A stretch of 64,000 bases of DNA from an uncultured Collinsella sp. (GCA_902470065.1 CABRFA010000004.1:19368-83367), one strand, 5' to 3'. Counted from the stretch's first letter, positions 31,820-41,471 are shown. The notes: generated by a model from the sequence alone, not told the origin. Program-made: numbers and translations.

Positions 31820-32516
31820 CGAAAACAAGGGCATTCACCCCACAGGGGTATCGTCGCGCGTGTGGATTGCGCTGGTCGCTCTGTGCGTCGCCAATGTCGT
31901 AGCGCACCTCATGGTGATGCCGAGCTTGCCTGCGCAGATTCCCACGCACTGGGGCGCGAACGGCGCCGTCGACGGTTGGGGTCCTAGCTGGATGGCCTCC
32001 GCGCTTGGCGTGCTGCCTCTGGCGCTTCTCGCAATGTTCTGCGTGGTGCCGCGCATCGACCCCAAAGGTGAGGCATATCGAACCTCGGGCAAGTTCTATC
32101 AGGGCTTCGTAATCGCCTTCACCTTGTTCATGTGCGCCATAAGCTGGCTGGGAGAGCTTACGGTCTGGGGCGTGGTGCCGGCGGTCGGTTCGGTTAACGT
32201 GCTGATTTCCGGTGTTGTCGGTTTGCTGTTCATCGGCGTAGGCAACTACTTGCCGCGTGTGAAGCAGAACTATACGCTCGGTATCAAGACGCCCTGGGCG
32301 CTTGCCGATCCCGAGAACTGGCGCCGTACGCAACGCTTTGGCGGTGCCTGCTTTATGGTGCTGGGTGTTGGCCTGATTGTGATGGGCGTGGCGGGAAGCG
32401 TGCTTTCGAGTGAAGTCGTCGCCGCGGTGATTGCGGTGCTGGCGTTTGGTTCGGCCGGAGCTGCCTACGTCTACTCGTATCTGCTGTGGCGCAAATCGCA
32501 GCGAGCCGCTCGTTAA
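31812..32516 (+). CDS. SdpI-like immunity or signalling membrane protein
   Basis: This is a 234-residue polytopic membrane protein with about six spans. The N-terminal DUF1648 region has the motif MPSLPAQIPTHWGANGAVDGWG, common to SdpI/YhfL proteins. The C-terminal SdpI part contains VGNYLPRVKQNYTLGIKTPWAL, the conserved signature. In Bacillus this family gives immunity to the SdpC toxin and acts as its receptor; no toxin gene is nearby, so the role here may be general. Its start overlaps the regulator's stop by 8 bp with AAGGTGATAAGG upstream. Confidence 0.88.
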   Translation: MNNENKGIHPTGVSSRVWIALVALCVANVVAHLMVMPSLPAQIPTHWGANGAVDGWGPSWMASALGVLPLALLAMFCVVPRIDPKGEAYRTSGKFYQGFVIAFTLFMCAISWLGELTVWGVVPAVGSVNVLISGVVGLLFIGVGNYLPRVKQNYTLGIKTPWALADPENWRRTQRFGGACFMVLGVGLIVMGVAGSVLSSEVVAAVIAVLAFGSAGAAYVYSYLLWRKSQRAAR

Positions 32517-32700
32517 GGTTGCGGAAAACTAGCGTACGCAGTTCATAGTGAGTTCCGGGGGATTTTTCCCAGGTAGTATTAGGGGGTGTGGGCAACCATG
32601 CCCCTTTTTCGTTAAGTTTCAGAGCTGGTTTTCTCGTTTCGTTTCCACTAAAGCGAAACAAGAATATGGGAACAGCAGGTAGAAAGGATAGAACAGGCAA

Positions 32701-34380
32701 ATGGCGGAGTTTATCTACCAGATGTATCAGGCCCGCAAGGCCCATGGCGACAAGGTAATCCTTGACGACGTGACCCTGAGCTTCTACCCCGGTGCCAAGA
32801 TCGGCGTCGTGGGCCCCAACGGTATGGGCAAGTCGACCCTGCTCAAGATCATGGCCGGCATCGAGGAAGTCTCCAACGGCGATGCCAGGCTCACCCCCGG
32901 CTACACCGTGGGTATCCTGCAGCAGGAGCCGCCGCTCGACGACGACAAGACCGTCATCGAGAACGTGCGCATGGCATTTGGCGACATGATCGCCAAGGTC
33001 GATCGCTTCAACAAGATCGGCGAGGAGATGTGCGACCCGGATTGCGACATGGACGCCCTCATGGCCGAGATGGGCAAGCTCCAGGACGAGATCGATGCCG
33101 CCGATGGCTGGGATATCGATTCCAAGCTCGGCCAGGCCATGGACGCCCTGCAGCTGCCCGATTCCGACATGCCGGTCAACGTGCTTTCCGGCGGCGAGCG
33201 CCGTCGCGTGGCCCTGTGCAAGCTGCTGCTCGAGGCTCCCGACCTGCTGTTGCTCGACGAGCCCACGAACCACCTGGACGCCGAGTCGATCCTGTGGCTC
33301 GAGCACTTCCTGCACAACTACCAGGGCGCGGTGCTTGCCGTCACACACGATCGCTACTTCCTGGATAACGTTGCCGAGTGGATCTGCGAGGTCGACCGCG
33401 GCCATCTCTATCCCTACAAGGGCAACTACTCCACGTATCTGGAGACCAAGGCCGCCCGTATCGAGGCGCAGGGCAACCGCGACGCCAAACTCGCCAAGCG
33501 CATGGAGGCCGAGCTCGAATGGGTGCGCAGCTCGCCCAAGGCTCGCCAGGCCAAGAACAAGGCCCGTCTGGCTCGCTACGAGGAGATGGAGGCCGAGGCC
33601 CGCGCAAGCCAGAAACTCGACTGGACCGACATCCGCATCCCTGTGGGCCCGCGTCTGGGCAACAAGGTGCTCGAGGCCCATCACCTGCACAAGGAGTTCG
33701 ATGGCCGTGTGCTCATCGATGACCTTTCGTTCACCCTGCCGCGCAACGGCATCGTGGGTGTCATCGGCCCCAACGGTGTCGGTAAGACCACGCTGTTCAA
33801 AACGATTGTGGGTCTGGAGCCGCTGACTTCGGGCGAGCTCGAGGTGGGCGAGACCGTCAAGATCTCCTATGTCGATCAGAACCGTTCTGGCATCGATCCC
33901 GACAAGAACCTGTGGGAGGTCGTCTCGGACGGCCTGGACCACATGATGGTCGGCGAGACCGAGGTTCCGAGCCGCGCTTATGTGGCGAGCTTTGGCTTTA
34001 AGGGCCAGGACCAGCAGAAGCGTGCTGGCATACTCTCCGGCGGCGAGCGCAACCGTCTGAACTTGGCGCTTACGCTCAAGCAGGGAGGCAACCTGCTGCT
34101 CCTCGACGAGCCCACGAACGACCTCGACGTTGAGACGCTGTCCTCGCTCGAAGCGGCGCTGCTCGAGTTCCCGGGCTGTTCGGTGGTCATTAGCCACGAC
34201 CGTATGTTCCTGGACCGCGTCGCCACGCACATTCTGGCGTGGGAGGGCACCGACGAGAATCCGGGCAACTGGTATTGGTTCGAGGGCAACTTCGAGGCCT
34301 ATCAGGCCAACCGCATCGAGCGCCTGGGCGAGGACGCAGCCCAGCCGCATCGTGTGCATCGCAAGCTCACGCGCGATTAG
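32701..34380 (+). CDS. ettA: ABC-F protein, energy-dependent translational throttle EttA
   Basis: This soluble double-ATPase binds the ribosomal E site and adjusts translation to the ATP/ADP ratio. Its 559 residues hold two ABC domains: Walker A GPNGMGKST (about 39-47) and GPNGVGKTT (about 355-363). The signatures are VLSGGERRRVALC and ILSGGERNRLNLA, and Walker B is LLLLDEPTNHLD and LLLLDEPTNDLD. The linker (about 240-300) has the SPKARQAKNKARLARYEE pattern of EttA. The N-terminus MAEFIYQM is typical. It is preceded by an ATG-proximal GAAAGGAT and ends at a strong terminator. Confidence 0.95.
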   Translation: MAEFIYQMYQARKAHGDKVILDDVTLSFYPGAKIGVVGPNGMGKSTLLKIMAGIEEVSNGDARLTPGYTVGILQQEPPLDDDKTVIENVRMAFGDMIAKVDRFNKIGEEMCDPDCDMDALMAEMGKLQDEIDAADGWDIDSKLGQAMDALQLPDSDMPVNVLSGGERRRVALCKLLLEAPDLLLLDEPTNHLDAESILWLEHFLHNYQGAVLAVTHDRYFLDNVAEWICEVDRGHLYPYKGNYSTYLETKAARIEAQGNRDAKLAKRMEAELEWVRSSPKARQAKNKARLARYEEMEAEARASQKLDWTDIRIPVGPRLGNKVLEAHHLHKEFDGRVLIDDLSFTLPRNGIVGVIGPNGVGKTTLFKTIVGLEPLTSGELEVGETVKISYVDQNRSGIDPDKNLWEVVSDGLDHMMVGETEVPSRAYVASFGFKGQDQQKRAGILSGGERNRLNLALTLKQGGNLLLLDEPTNDLDVETLSSLEAALLEFPGCSVVISHDRMFLDRVATHILAWEGTDENPGNWYWFEGNFEAYQANRIERLGEDAAQPHRVHRKLTRD

Positions 34381-34403
34381 TCGAGCTCAGGTGACCTAAC
34401 GAG

Positions 34404-34440
34404 AAAGGGACGATAACCTTGAGGGTTATCGTCCCTTTTT
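34404..34440. terminator. Bidirectional terminator after ettA
   Basis: A 15-bp stem (34404-34418 with 34424-34438), a 5-nt loop and T-tract lie between ettA and the convergent hypothetical gene, with A-residues on the other side. Confidence 0.88.
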
Positions 34441-34441
34441 G

Positions 34442-35704
34442 CTACTCGGCAGAAGATTCAACCTTGTCGATGGCCCAGGCGGCTCCGAGACCGCCGGTGG
34501 TGTTGCGGCGGATGCGCACGGTGACTTCGTGGCGCTCGCCGGCCTGCGTGTAGTGCAGGGGGAAGCTTGCGCGGTTTCGCGCGGCCTCGATGGTACCGCG
34601 CTCGCGGGCGATCCAGTAGTACTCGCCGACGATGCCGAGGGTGTCGGCGCCGTAGGGGAGATAGGTTGACAGCTGGTGTAGCAACGGGCCGGGGCAGAAG
34701 ACCTCGGTTGCGAAATCGACGGGGAAGTCCTCGGGGATGGCGGGCGCTACGGGTGCGGGGGTTGGGGCCGCCGCGGGTGCCGAAGCCGGTGCCGGTGCGG
34801 GAATTTGGTCGCAGGCAGAGGCGGGCACGGATTCGATGACGGGTGCGGGCTCTGGCGTAGCTTCCGGCTTGATCGTGGAATCTGCGGGCTTCACGGTGAC
34901 GGGCGCGTCTGCAACTGCGGTTTCAACCTCAACCTGCGTCGCGTTCTCATTCTCGACGCTCGACTTTGCCTCGATGGGCGTGGATGCCATGGTAGTGATG
35001 CCGGCGTTGGCGTTCTCGGGGTCATAGACGACCGTAAGTGAGATGGCAGGCTGCGGCATCTCAGGCTCCGGCGTCGACTCGGTAGCGTCTTGATCGGCGG
35101 GCTGATCGTCCTCAGCCTCGTCGCCAAAGACATCGCCGTTTTGGAACGCAGACGTCTCGGGCTGGTCAGCGGCTTCTTCGGTTGTCGACTTGGGAGCTTC
35201 GTTGAGCTCCACAGTGGCTTCCTGCTCGGATATGACTTCGGGATCGGTCGTGGCGGCGATTTCGGTTTCGGCTTCTGTCGTTACCTCAATAGCGACTTCG
35301 GCCACGGGCTCGGGCTCGGCGCGCTTAACGTGTTTGGGGCGCACGGCCTTGAGGTCCTTCTCGCCGCGCTTTTTCTTTTTGTAGGACTGCTTGGCGCCTT
35401 TGGCTGCCTTGGGCTTGCCCTCGCCCTTGGCAAGGGCGGCATCCCAGGCCTCGTTGGCGAGGACGGTGGCATACAGGCGGCCGCCTTTAAAGACAGTCAG
35501 CTTAATACAGTCGTCAAGCTCCTCGAGCAGCTCGCGCGTGGATCTAAAGCCCAGGTCATAAGCGGCCATGTCACCAGCGGCGAGCGCCTCTTCGACCTGC
35601 GTCATAAACGTTTGCTTGCCGCACCCAATCGCGTCGCGCAGCAGGCGATACAGATAGATGTGGTTGCCCAACGATAGCGTGGGCGTAACTATTGTCTTGC
35701 TCAT
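34442..35704 (-). CDS. Hypothetical protein with LOTUS-like N-terminal domain and acidic/Pro-Ala linker
   Basis: The function is unknown; the product has 420 residues. Residues about 1-95 form a compact domain: GNHIYLYRLLRDAIG, then GFRSTRELLEELDDCIKLTV, then GGRLYATVL. That pattern is reminiscent of the winged-helix LOTUS/OST-HTH domain, which binds RNA; this is a weak guess. A Lys-rich patch (KKKKRGEK) and a long Glu/Ala/Pro-rich disordered part (about 130-335) follow. A C-terminal domain of about 85 residues ends it (FCPGPLLHQLSTYLPYGADT). There is no signal peptide, so it is cytoplasmic. The ATG at 35704 follows GAGGAGA. Confidence 0.7.
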   Translation of the reverse strand: MSKTIVTPTLSLGNHIYLYRLLRDAIGCGKQTFMTQVEEALAAGDMAAYDLGFRSTRELLEELDDCIKLTVFKGGRLYATVLANEAWDAALAKGEGKPKAAKGAKQSYKKKKRGEKDLKAVRPKHVKRAEPEPVAEVAIEVTTEAETEIAATTDPEVISEQEATVELNEAPKSTTEEAADQPETSAFQNGDVFGDEAEDDQPADQDATESTPEPEMPQPAISLTVVYDPENANAGITTMASTPIEAKSSVENENATQVEVETAVADAPVTVKPADSTIKPEATPEPAPVIESVPASACDQIPAPAPASAPAAAPTPAPVAPAIPEDFPVDFATEVFCPGPLLHQLSTYLPYGADTLGIVGEYYWIARERGTIEAARNRASFPLHYTQAGERHEVTVRIRRNTTGGLGAAWAIDKVESSAE

Positions 35705-35775
35705 GGCAAATCTCCTCTTTACACACCAAAGCATCTTACCATCGCACGGGGCGTGCCACCTCGGCGCCCAAGGCA

Positions 35776-35808
35776 AACGGGCGCGACCGTTGCCGGTTCG
35801 CGCCCGTT
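35776..35808 (-). terminator. Terminator after the Ser/Thr-rich membrane protein gene
   Basis: A stem of about 14 bp (35776-35789 with 35794-35808) with loop TTGC follows the stop of the minus-strand gene at 35843; on the minus strand it is followed by TTTGCC. Confidence 0.75.
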
Positions 35809-35842
35809 ATACAGGTCGGTTATCTATGAGAGGCAAACGTGC

Positions 35843-36787
35843 TTAGTTGCCCGACGCCGTGCCCTGGCTCGAGCTGTCAGATGCCGTGCCGGACGCGGTT
35901 CCGCTCGAGCTGTTGGTGTTGCTGTTGTCGGTAGATCCCGTACTCGATGTATTGCCGTTCGTCTGGTCGCCCGTGCTCGGCTGAGAGCCGTCAGTCGTTT
36001 GGCTTGAGTCGGTCGTGCCGGATTGCGTGCCGCTGCTGTTCGCAGAGGCATCGGCGCCCTGCGATTGATCCGGGGTGTTCGATGACGTGTCGGTGGATGT
36101 GGAGTTGCCCTGCGGGTCGTCCTGCTGGCTTTGCGATTGACCGGAGCTATCCGCGTCGTGCTCGGTCGTGCGCGACGACAGGATTGGCTCGGGACGCTCG
36201 CCCAGACCCTCACCGGCAGTGGTGATAAGGATGGCACCGGCGCAGGCGATGACCGCGACGATGGCGATAGCGATCGAGAAGACGATGACCTTCTTTTGCG
36301 TCTGGCTGCGCTCTGCCGCGGCCTTGGCGCGCAGGCTGTCAGGGGCGACGCGGGCCGTGGTCGCGCGCCCCGCAATCTGGCGCATCTCCTGCGTAGTCGC
36401 GGCGCCGCCCAGGTGCTCCTCGGCATTAAACTCAACGGGCTCGTAGGCGCCGGCGGGGTAGTCGACGGCGGCGTGCGTACCTTTGATGGCTTCGGCGCTG
36501 GCAGAGATAAAGTGGCGGTAGACCTGCGAGGACACAACGGTGATGACCGAGCTCACGGCGGCACCAATTACTGAACCGGCGATACCGATCTTGGAGGCAA
36601 GCGCGACGCTCGTGGCGGCAGCCGCGGCGCCGGCGATGATCTGGGGAATGGAAATGTCGTCAAACAGACCCTTTTTGGGCGCGATGGCCATGGTCTGTCC
36701 GATGGAATGGTTCTCGTGCACGCCGTTGTTGAGCGATGCCGGCGTCATGACGCGCGTGCGCGGCGCGTCGGTGTACTTGGTTGTCAT
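35843..36787 (-). CDS. Membrane protein with Ser/Thr/Gly-rich exterior tail
   Basis: I do not recognise this 314-residue protein. Residues about 40-85 are a hydrophobic Ala/Gly-rich stretch (IPQIIAGAAAAATSVALA). A cytoplasmic part follows, then one clear span, KKVIVFSIAIAIVAVIACAG (about 165-185). The last 120 residues are low-complexity Ser/Thr/Asn/Gln/Gly, probably exposed outside and possibly glycosylated. The ATG at 36787 is used because GGGAGGAC stands just upstream. It is a single-gene unit with its own terminator. Confidence 0.7.
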   Translation of the reverse strand: MTTKYTDAPRTRVMTPASLNNGVHENHSIGQTMAIAPKKGLFDDISIPQIIAGAAAAATSVALASKIGIAGSVIGAAVSSVITVVSSQVYRHFISASAEAIKGTHAAVDYPAGAYEPVEFNAEEHLGGAATTQEMRQIAGRATTARVAPDSLRAKAAAERSQTQKKVIVFSIAIAIVAVIACAGAILITTAGEGLGERPEPILSSRTTEHDADSSGQSQSQQDDPQGNSTSTDTSSNTPDQSQGADASANSSGTQSGTTDSSQTTDGSQPSTGDQTNGNTSSTGSTDNSNTNSSSGTASGTASDSSSQGTASGN

Positions 36788-36990
36788 ACGGGGTCCTCCC
36801 GGTGTAAATCTGCTTCGTTTCGTGTAGCCATCAGGGTACCCACCAGATGTGAATCGTACGTGACATTTAACAGATACCATCAACTCATCAATAGCTCACC
36901 AAGTTGGTGGGATGCGGTTGCGCCCGGCGGTTGAACTACAATAGGGCTTGCTAATTGTGTTGAATGGCGTCTACGCACGGGAGCATTCTT

Positions 36991-38970
36991 ATGAATCTTC
37001 ACCTTTCTCAGTCTGATGGCTTTTTGCGTGTGGCGGCGGCGTCGCCGCAGATTCGCGTGGCCGATGTCGAGGGCAATGCCGAGGTTACGTTAGCGGCTGT
37101 TCGCGCGGCTGTTGAGCGCGGCGTTCGCACGCTGGTGCTGCCCGAGCTCAACTTGTGCGGCTATACCGCGGCCGATCTGTTCCATAACCGCACATTACTG
37201 CATGCCTGCGAGGCTGCTTTGGTGCATATCCTCGATGAGACTCGTGAGCTGCCGATTGTCTTTACCATCGGTCTTCCCGTTGCGGTTGCCGAGAATATCT
37301 ACAACTGCGCCGCCGTGTGCTGCGCGGGCGAGCTTTTGGGCCTCACGGCCAAGAAGTATCTGCCCAATTATGGCGAGTTCTACGAGCGCCGCTGGTTTGC
37401 TCCGGCGCCCGCAGATCCTGTGTGGGTCGAGTTTGCCGGTCAGGGTCCGGTTCCGCTGGGTTCGGGGCTTGTCTACCGCTGCTGTGATGAGGGTGCTGAG
37501 GACCTGGTGCTGGGCGTCGAGGTCTGTGAGGACCTGTGGGTACCTGCGCCGCCCTCGACCGAGATGGCGCTTGCCGGTGCCACGGTGATTCTCAACCCCT
37601 CCGCTTCCGACGAGATCATCGGTAAGGCAGATTACCGACGCAGCCTCATATCCAACCAGAGCGCGCGCCTGTACTGCGCCTATGCCTATGCGGACGCGAG
37701 TGAGGGCGAGTCCACGACCGATATGGTCTTTGCGGGCGAGAACCTCGTCTATGAAAACGGATCTAAGCTCGCCGCCACGAAGCTCCTCACCTGCGATATG
37801 GCGGTGGCCGATGTCGATCTTGACCGCCTGGTTGCCGAGCGCCGTCGCTCGACGACGTGGACGCGCGCGGACGATGCGCCGGAGGCCACGACCGTTGAGT
37901 TTTCGTTTGAGGGCGTGCTGGCCAAAGAGCCTGTCCTGCGCGATGCCTGCGATATCGACCGTGTCTTCCCCCGCGCGCCTTTTGTGCCGGCCGACCACGG
38001 CGACCTGGCCGAGCGTTGCGAGACCATCCTCGATCTACAAACCGCCGGCCTCAAGACCCGTCTTGCCCATACGGGTACCAAGGCTGCAGTCATCGGTCTT
38101 TCGGGCGGCCTGGACTCCACGCTGGCACTGCTTGTGACCGTGCGTGCCTTCGATGCGCTGGGGCTGCCGCGCACAGGCATCACTGCCGTGTCCATGCCCG
38201 GCTTTGGCACGACGCATCGCACCAAGTCGAATGCCGAGTCGCTCGCCCGCGACCTGGGTGTGAGCTTCCGCGAGGTTTCGATCCACGCGGCCGTTGAGCA
38301 GCACTTCAAGGACATCGAGCATGATCCGGCCGTGCAGGACGTGACCTACGAGAACAGCCAGGCCCGCGAGCGCACGCAGATTCTGATGGATCTGGCCAAC
38401 CAGGCTGGCGGTTTTGTCATCGGCACGGGCGACCTGTCGGAGCTGGCGCTCGGCTGGGCTACCTATAACGGTGACCACATGAGCATGTATGCCGTCAATG
38501 CGAGTGTGCCCAAGACGCTTGTGCGCCATCTGGTGCGTTATGCCGCCGATGTCTTTGGCGGGCGTATTGCCGAGGTCTTGCTCGATATCCTCGATACGCC
38601 GGTGTCCCCCGAGCTTTTGCCGCCCACGGGCGACGGCGAGATTGCGCAGAAGACCGAGGATTTGGTGGGCCCGTACGAGCTGCACGACTACTTCCTCTAC
38701 TACCTGCTGCGTTTTGGCTTTGAGCCGGGCAAGATCTACCGCATGGCGCTCAAGAGCTTCGAGGGCGTCTACGACGCCAAGACCGTCCACACGTGGCTGC
38801 GTACGTTCTATCGTCGCTTCTTTGCCCAGCAGTTTAAGCGCAGCTGCCTGCCCGATGGTCCCAAGGTGGGTTCGGTGACGCTCAGCCCGCGCGGCGATTG
38901 GCGTATGCCGAGTGACGCCAGCTCGCGTCTGTGGCTCGCGCAGATCGACGCGCTCAATGCAATTGACTAA
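36991..38970 (+). CDS. nadE: Glutamine-dependent NAD+ synthetase
   Basis: This enzyme amidates nicotinate adenine dinucleotide to NAD+ using glutamine. Its 659 residues include an N-terminal nitrilase-type glutaminase (about 1-290) with catalytic residues in VLPELNLCGY (Glu), TAKKYLPNYGEFYE (Lys) and GVEVCEDLW (Cys). The C-terminal synthetase has the ATP loop GLSGGLDSTLALL (about 367-379) and later GTGDLSELALGWATYNGD. The ATG at 36991 follows GGGAG; an upstream in-frame ATG at 36964 has no ribosome binding site. A terminator follows about 70 bp downstream. Confidence 0.95.
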   Translation: MNLHLSQSDGFLRVAAASPQIRVADVEGNAEVTLAAVRAAVERGVRTLVLPELNLCGYTAADLFHNRTLLHACEAALVHILDETRELPIVFTIGLPVAVAENIYNCAAVCCAGELLGLTAKKYLPNYGEFYERRWFAPAPADPVWVEFAGQGPVPLGSGLVYRCCDEGAEDLVLGVEVCEDLWVPAPPSTEMALAGATVILNPSASDEIIGKADYRRSLISNQSARLYCAYAYADASEGESTTDMVFAGENLVYENGSKLAATKLLTCDMAVADVDLDRLVAERRRSTTWTRADDAPEATTVEFSFEGVLAKEPVLRDACDIDRVFPRAPFVPADHGDLAERCETILDLQTAGLKTRLAHTGTKAAVIGLSGGLDSTLALLVTVRAFDALGLPRTGITAVSMPGFGTTHRTKSNAESLARDLGVSFREVSIHAAVEQHFKDIEHDPAVQDVTYENSQARERTQILMDLANQAGGFVIGTGDLSELALGWATYNGDHMSMYAVNASVPKTLVRHLVRYAADVFGGRIAEVLLDILDTPVSPELLPPTGDGEIAQKTEDLVGPYELHDYFLYYLLRFGFEPGKIYRMALKSFEGVYDAKTVHTWLRTFYRRFFAQQFKRSCLPDGPKVGSVTLSPRGDWRMPSDASSRLWLAQIDALNAID

Positions 38971-39038
38971 GGTTGGCTAAATTGAACCAATGCGGGGGTT
39001 GCAAGCGTTACACTTTTGCAATCTGATGGCCCGTATCG

Positions 39039-39069
39039 CGCGGCGCTCTTGTCGGAGCGCCGCGTTTTT
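39039..39069 (+). terminator. Terminator after nadE
   Basis: A perfect 10-bp GC stem (39039-39048 with 39055-39064), a 6-nt loop and TTTTT. It lies only 20 bp before the next start codon, so it could also act as an attenuator for the aminotransferase gene. Confidence 0.85.
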
Positions 39070-39088
39070 CATATCGAAAGGTGGCACC

Positions 39089-40252
39089 ATGCAGGCATCG
39101 CAGCGTCTCGACCGCTTTGGCGCGGAGGTCTTCGCCTCGCTCAACAACAAGCTTCTCGCGCTGAAGGCTCAAGGCAAGACCATTTACAACATGAGCGTGG
39201 GCACGCCCGACTTTAAGCCGTACGACCACGTGGTCGAGGCGCTCACGCAAGCAGCCCAAGATCCCGAGATGTGGAAGTATGCCCTGCGCGACCTGCCCGA
39301 ACTCAAGCAAGCCGTGTGCGATTACTATGAGCGCCGCTTTGGCGTTTCAGGCATTACGCCGTCCATGGTGCAGTCGTGCAACGGCACACAGGAAGGCGTG
39401 GGCCATTTGGGCCTGGCCCTGCTCGATCCGGGCGACACCATTCTGGTTCCCGATCCGTGCTACCCGGTCTTTGAGGCGGGTGCCAAGATCGCCGATGCCA
39501 AGCTCGTGTACTATCCGTTGGTTGCCGAGCACAACTACCTGCCTTATGTGGCGGGCATCGATCCCGAGGTGGCCGATCGTGCCAAGTATATGATCGTGTC
39601 GCTGCCCGCGAATCCGGTCGGCTCGGTGGGCACGCCCGAGGTCTACGGGGAGATCATTGCTTTCGCCCGCGAGCACGACCTGCTCATCGTCCATGACAAC
39701 GCGTACTCCGACATCGTGTTCGACGGCGAGCCGGGCGGCAGCTTCTTGCAGTATCCCGGCGCGCTCGAGGTGGGCGTGGAGTTTTTCTCGCTCTCCAAGT
39801 CGTTTAACGTCACCGGTGCGCGTATCGGCTTTTTGGTCGGCCGCGAGGACGTGGTCTCTGCCTTTGCCAAGCTGCGCGGCCAGATCGACTTTGGTATGTT
39901 CTTCCCGATCCAGAAGGCTGCTATCGCCTGTCTGAACGGTCCGCGCGATGAGGTCGAGGCGCAGCGTCTGAAGTACCAGGAGCGCCGCGATGCCCTGTGC
40001 GACGGTCTTGAGGGCCTGGGCTGGGAGCGTCCCAACGCGCATGGCTCTATGTTTGTGTGGGCCAAGCTTCCCGGTGGTCGCACCGATTCCATGGCGTTTT
40101 GCGAGGAGCTCATGGAGAAGGCCGGCGTTGTGGTGACGCCGGGCGCGAGCTTTGGCCCTTCGGGCGAGGGGCACGTGCGCATGGCGCTGGTCCTGCCGCC
40201 CGATCAGATCGCTTTGGCTGTCGAGGCCATTCGCGAGGCGGGCCTGTATTAG
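39089..40252 (+). CDS. Class I/II PLP-dependent aminotransferase
   Basis: This is a 387-residue fold-type I aminotransferase. It shows MSVGTPDFKPYDHV (about 32-45), the PLP-contact regions NGTQEGVGHLGLALLDPGD and LPANPVGSVGTP, the phosphate/PLP aspartate region HDNAYSDIVFDG, and the lysine motif SLSKSFNVTGARIGFLVG (about 232-249). It resembles the DapL/PatA and aspartate aminotransferase group. The lysine operon here uses the acetylated route and lacks its aminotransferase; this gene is a candidate for N-acetyl-LL-diaminopimelate aminotransferase, which is inference. Confidence 0.88.
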   Translation: MQASQRLDRFGAEVFASLNNKLLALKAQGKTIYNMSVGTPDFKPYDHVVEALTQAAQDPEMWKYALRDLPELKQAVCDYYERRFGVSGITPSMVQSCNGTQEGVGHLGLALLDPGDTILVPDPCYPVFEAGAKIADAKLVYYPLVAEHNYLPYVAGIDPEVADRAKYMIVSLPANPVGSVGTPEVYGEIIAFAREHDLLIVHDNAYSDIVFDGEPGGSFLQYPGALEVGVEFFSLSKSFNVTGARIGFLVGREDVVSAFAKLRGQIDFGMFFPIQKAAIACLNGPRDEVEAQRLKYQERRDALCDGLEGLGWERPNAHGSMFVWAKLPGGRTDSMAFCEELMEKAGVVVTPGASFGPSGEGHVRMALVLPPDQIALAVEAIREAGLY

Positions 40253-40397
40253 AAACCTATTTCGACCCGTCAATAGCTCGAAACCGATTTCGTGCAGTTA
40301 TTTTACGAATTCTGCAAACAATTTCGGTAAACGGTCGATTTTTGGCTGCGAATAGGAGCATAATCAAAGTCCCGATTGGATGTATTGGGATTACGGC

Positions 40398-40426
40398 AAG
40401 CCGCTCGGGTCGTTCCCGGGCGGCTT
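40398..40426 (+). promoter_or_regulatory. 5' UTR hairpin before ldh
   Basis: A 12-bp stem (40398-40409 with 40415-40426) with a 5-nt loop lies 28 bp before the lactate dehydrogenase start. No T-tract follows, so it may stabilise the mRNA rather than terminate it. Confidence 0.45.
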
Positions 40427-40453
40427 GTCTGTGGAGAGAGATGGGAGTTTCTA

Positions 40454-41404
40454 ATGGTTAACGAGAAGAAGGTCGCTATTGTCGGCTGCGGTTTCGTCGG
40501 ATCGTCTTCGGCGTTCGCGCTGATGCAGAGTGGTCTGTTCTCCGAGATGGTCCTCATCGACGTGGACAAGAATCGTGCCGAGGGTGAGGCCCTGGATATC
40601 GCGCACGGCATGACATTTGCCGAGCCGATGAAGATCTACGCCGGCGATTATTCCGATGTCGCCGACGCCGCCATGATCGTCGTCACCGCTGGCGCTGCCC
40701 AGAAGCCCGGTGAGACCCGCCTGGACCTGGTCAACAAGAACGTAAACATCTTTAAGTCCATTATCCCCGAGATTAAGAAGTCCGGCTTCGACGGCATTCT
40801 GCTAATCGTCTCCAACCCGGTTGATGTTCTGACCTATGCTGCCATCAAGATGTCCGGCCTGCCCGAGGGCCATGTCATCGGCTCCGGCACCGTGCTCGAC
40901 ACTGGCCGTCTGCAGCAGATGCTTGGTGCCCACGTCGAGGTTGACCCTCGCGACGTCCAGGCCTATGTCATGGGTGAGCACGGCGACTCCGAGTTTGTCG
41001 CTTGGTCCAGCGCCCAGGTTGCCGGCGTGCCGCTGAACACCTTCTGCGAGCTTCACGGCCACTTGGAGCATGAGGCTGCCGAGAAGCGTATCGCCGAGGA
41101 CGTCAAGAACTCCGCCTACACCATCATCGAGAAGAAGCACGCCACCTACTATGGCGTCGCCATGGCCGTCAAGCGCATCTGCACCGCCGTTATGCGCGAT
41201 GAGCAGACCGTTCTGCCTGTCTCCTCGCTCATGGTGGGCGAGTATGGCCTGTCCGATCTTGCCATCTCCATGCCGACCGTCGTTGGCCGCGACGGTGTTG
41301 TCTGCCGCGTCCCCGTGCCGCTGAACGATGACGAGCAGCATGAGCTCACCGTCTCCGCCAAGGCCCTCAAGGACATCATCGACAGCGTCGATTTCTCCTG
41401 CTAA
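40454..41404 (+). CDS. ldh: L-lactate dehydrogenase
   Basis: This enzyme reduces pyruvate to L-lactate and regenerates NAD+ in fermentation. Its 316 residues show the NAD loop VAIVGCGFVGSSSAFALM (about 7-24), the acidic NAD-binding end LIDVDKNRAEGEALD, the catalytic-region VTAGAAQKPGETRLDLV with the loop arginine, SNPVDVLTYAA, and the active-site histidine in MGEHGDSEFVAWS (about 175-187). This separates it from malate dehydrogenase, although the loop substrate residue is Gln (QKPGETR), as in lactate enzymes. It is a single gene with a terminator. Confidence 0.95.
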   Translation: MVNEKKVAIVGCGFVGSSSAFALMQSGLFSEMVLIDVDKNRAEGEALDIAHGMTFAEPMKIYAGDYSDVADAAMIVVTAGAAQKPGETRLDLVNKNVNIFKSIIPEIKKSGFDGILLIVSNPVDVLTYAAIKMSGLPEGHVIGSGTVLDTGRLQQMLGAHVEVDPRDVQAYVMGEHGDSEFVAWSSAQVAGVPLNTFCELHGHLEHEAAEKRIAEDVKNSAYTIIEKKHATYYGVAMAVKRICTAVMRDEQTVLPVSSLMVGEYGLSDLAISMPTVVGRDGVVCRVPVPLNDDEQHELTVSAKALKDIIDSVDFSC

Positions 41405-41435
41405 ATCAAGCTCGCTAGAGCGAAAAGCTACAATG

Positions 41436-41470
41436 AAGGCGTCCGGGTCCACACGGCCCGGGCGCCTTTT
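41436..41470 (+). terminator. Terminator after ldh
   Basis: A long GC stem with arms 41436-41447 and 41457-41468 (one bulge) is followed by TTTT. Confidence 0.82.
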
Positions 41471-41471
41471 G

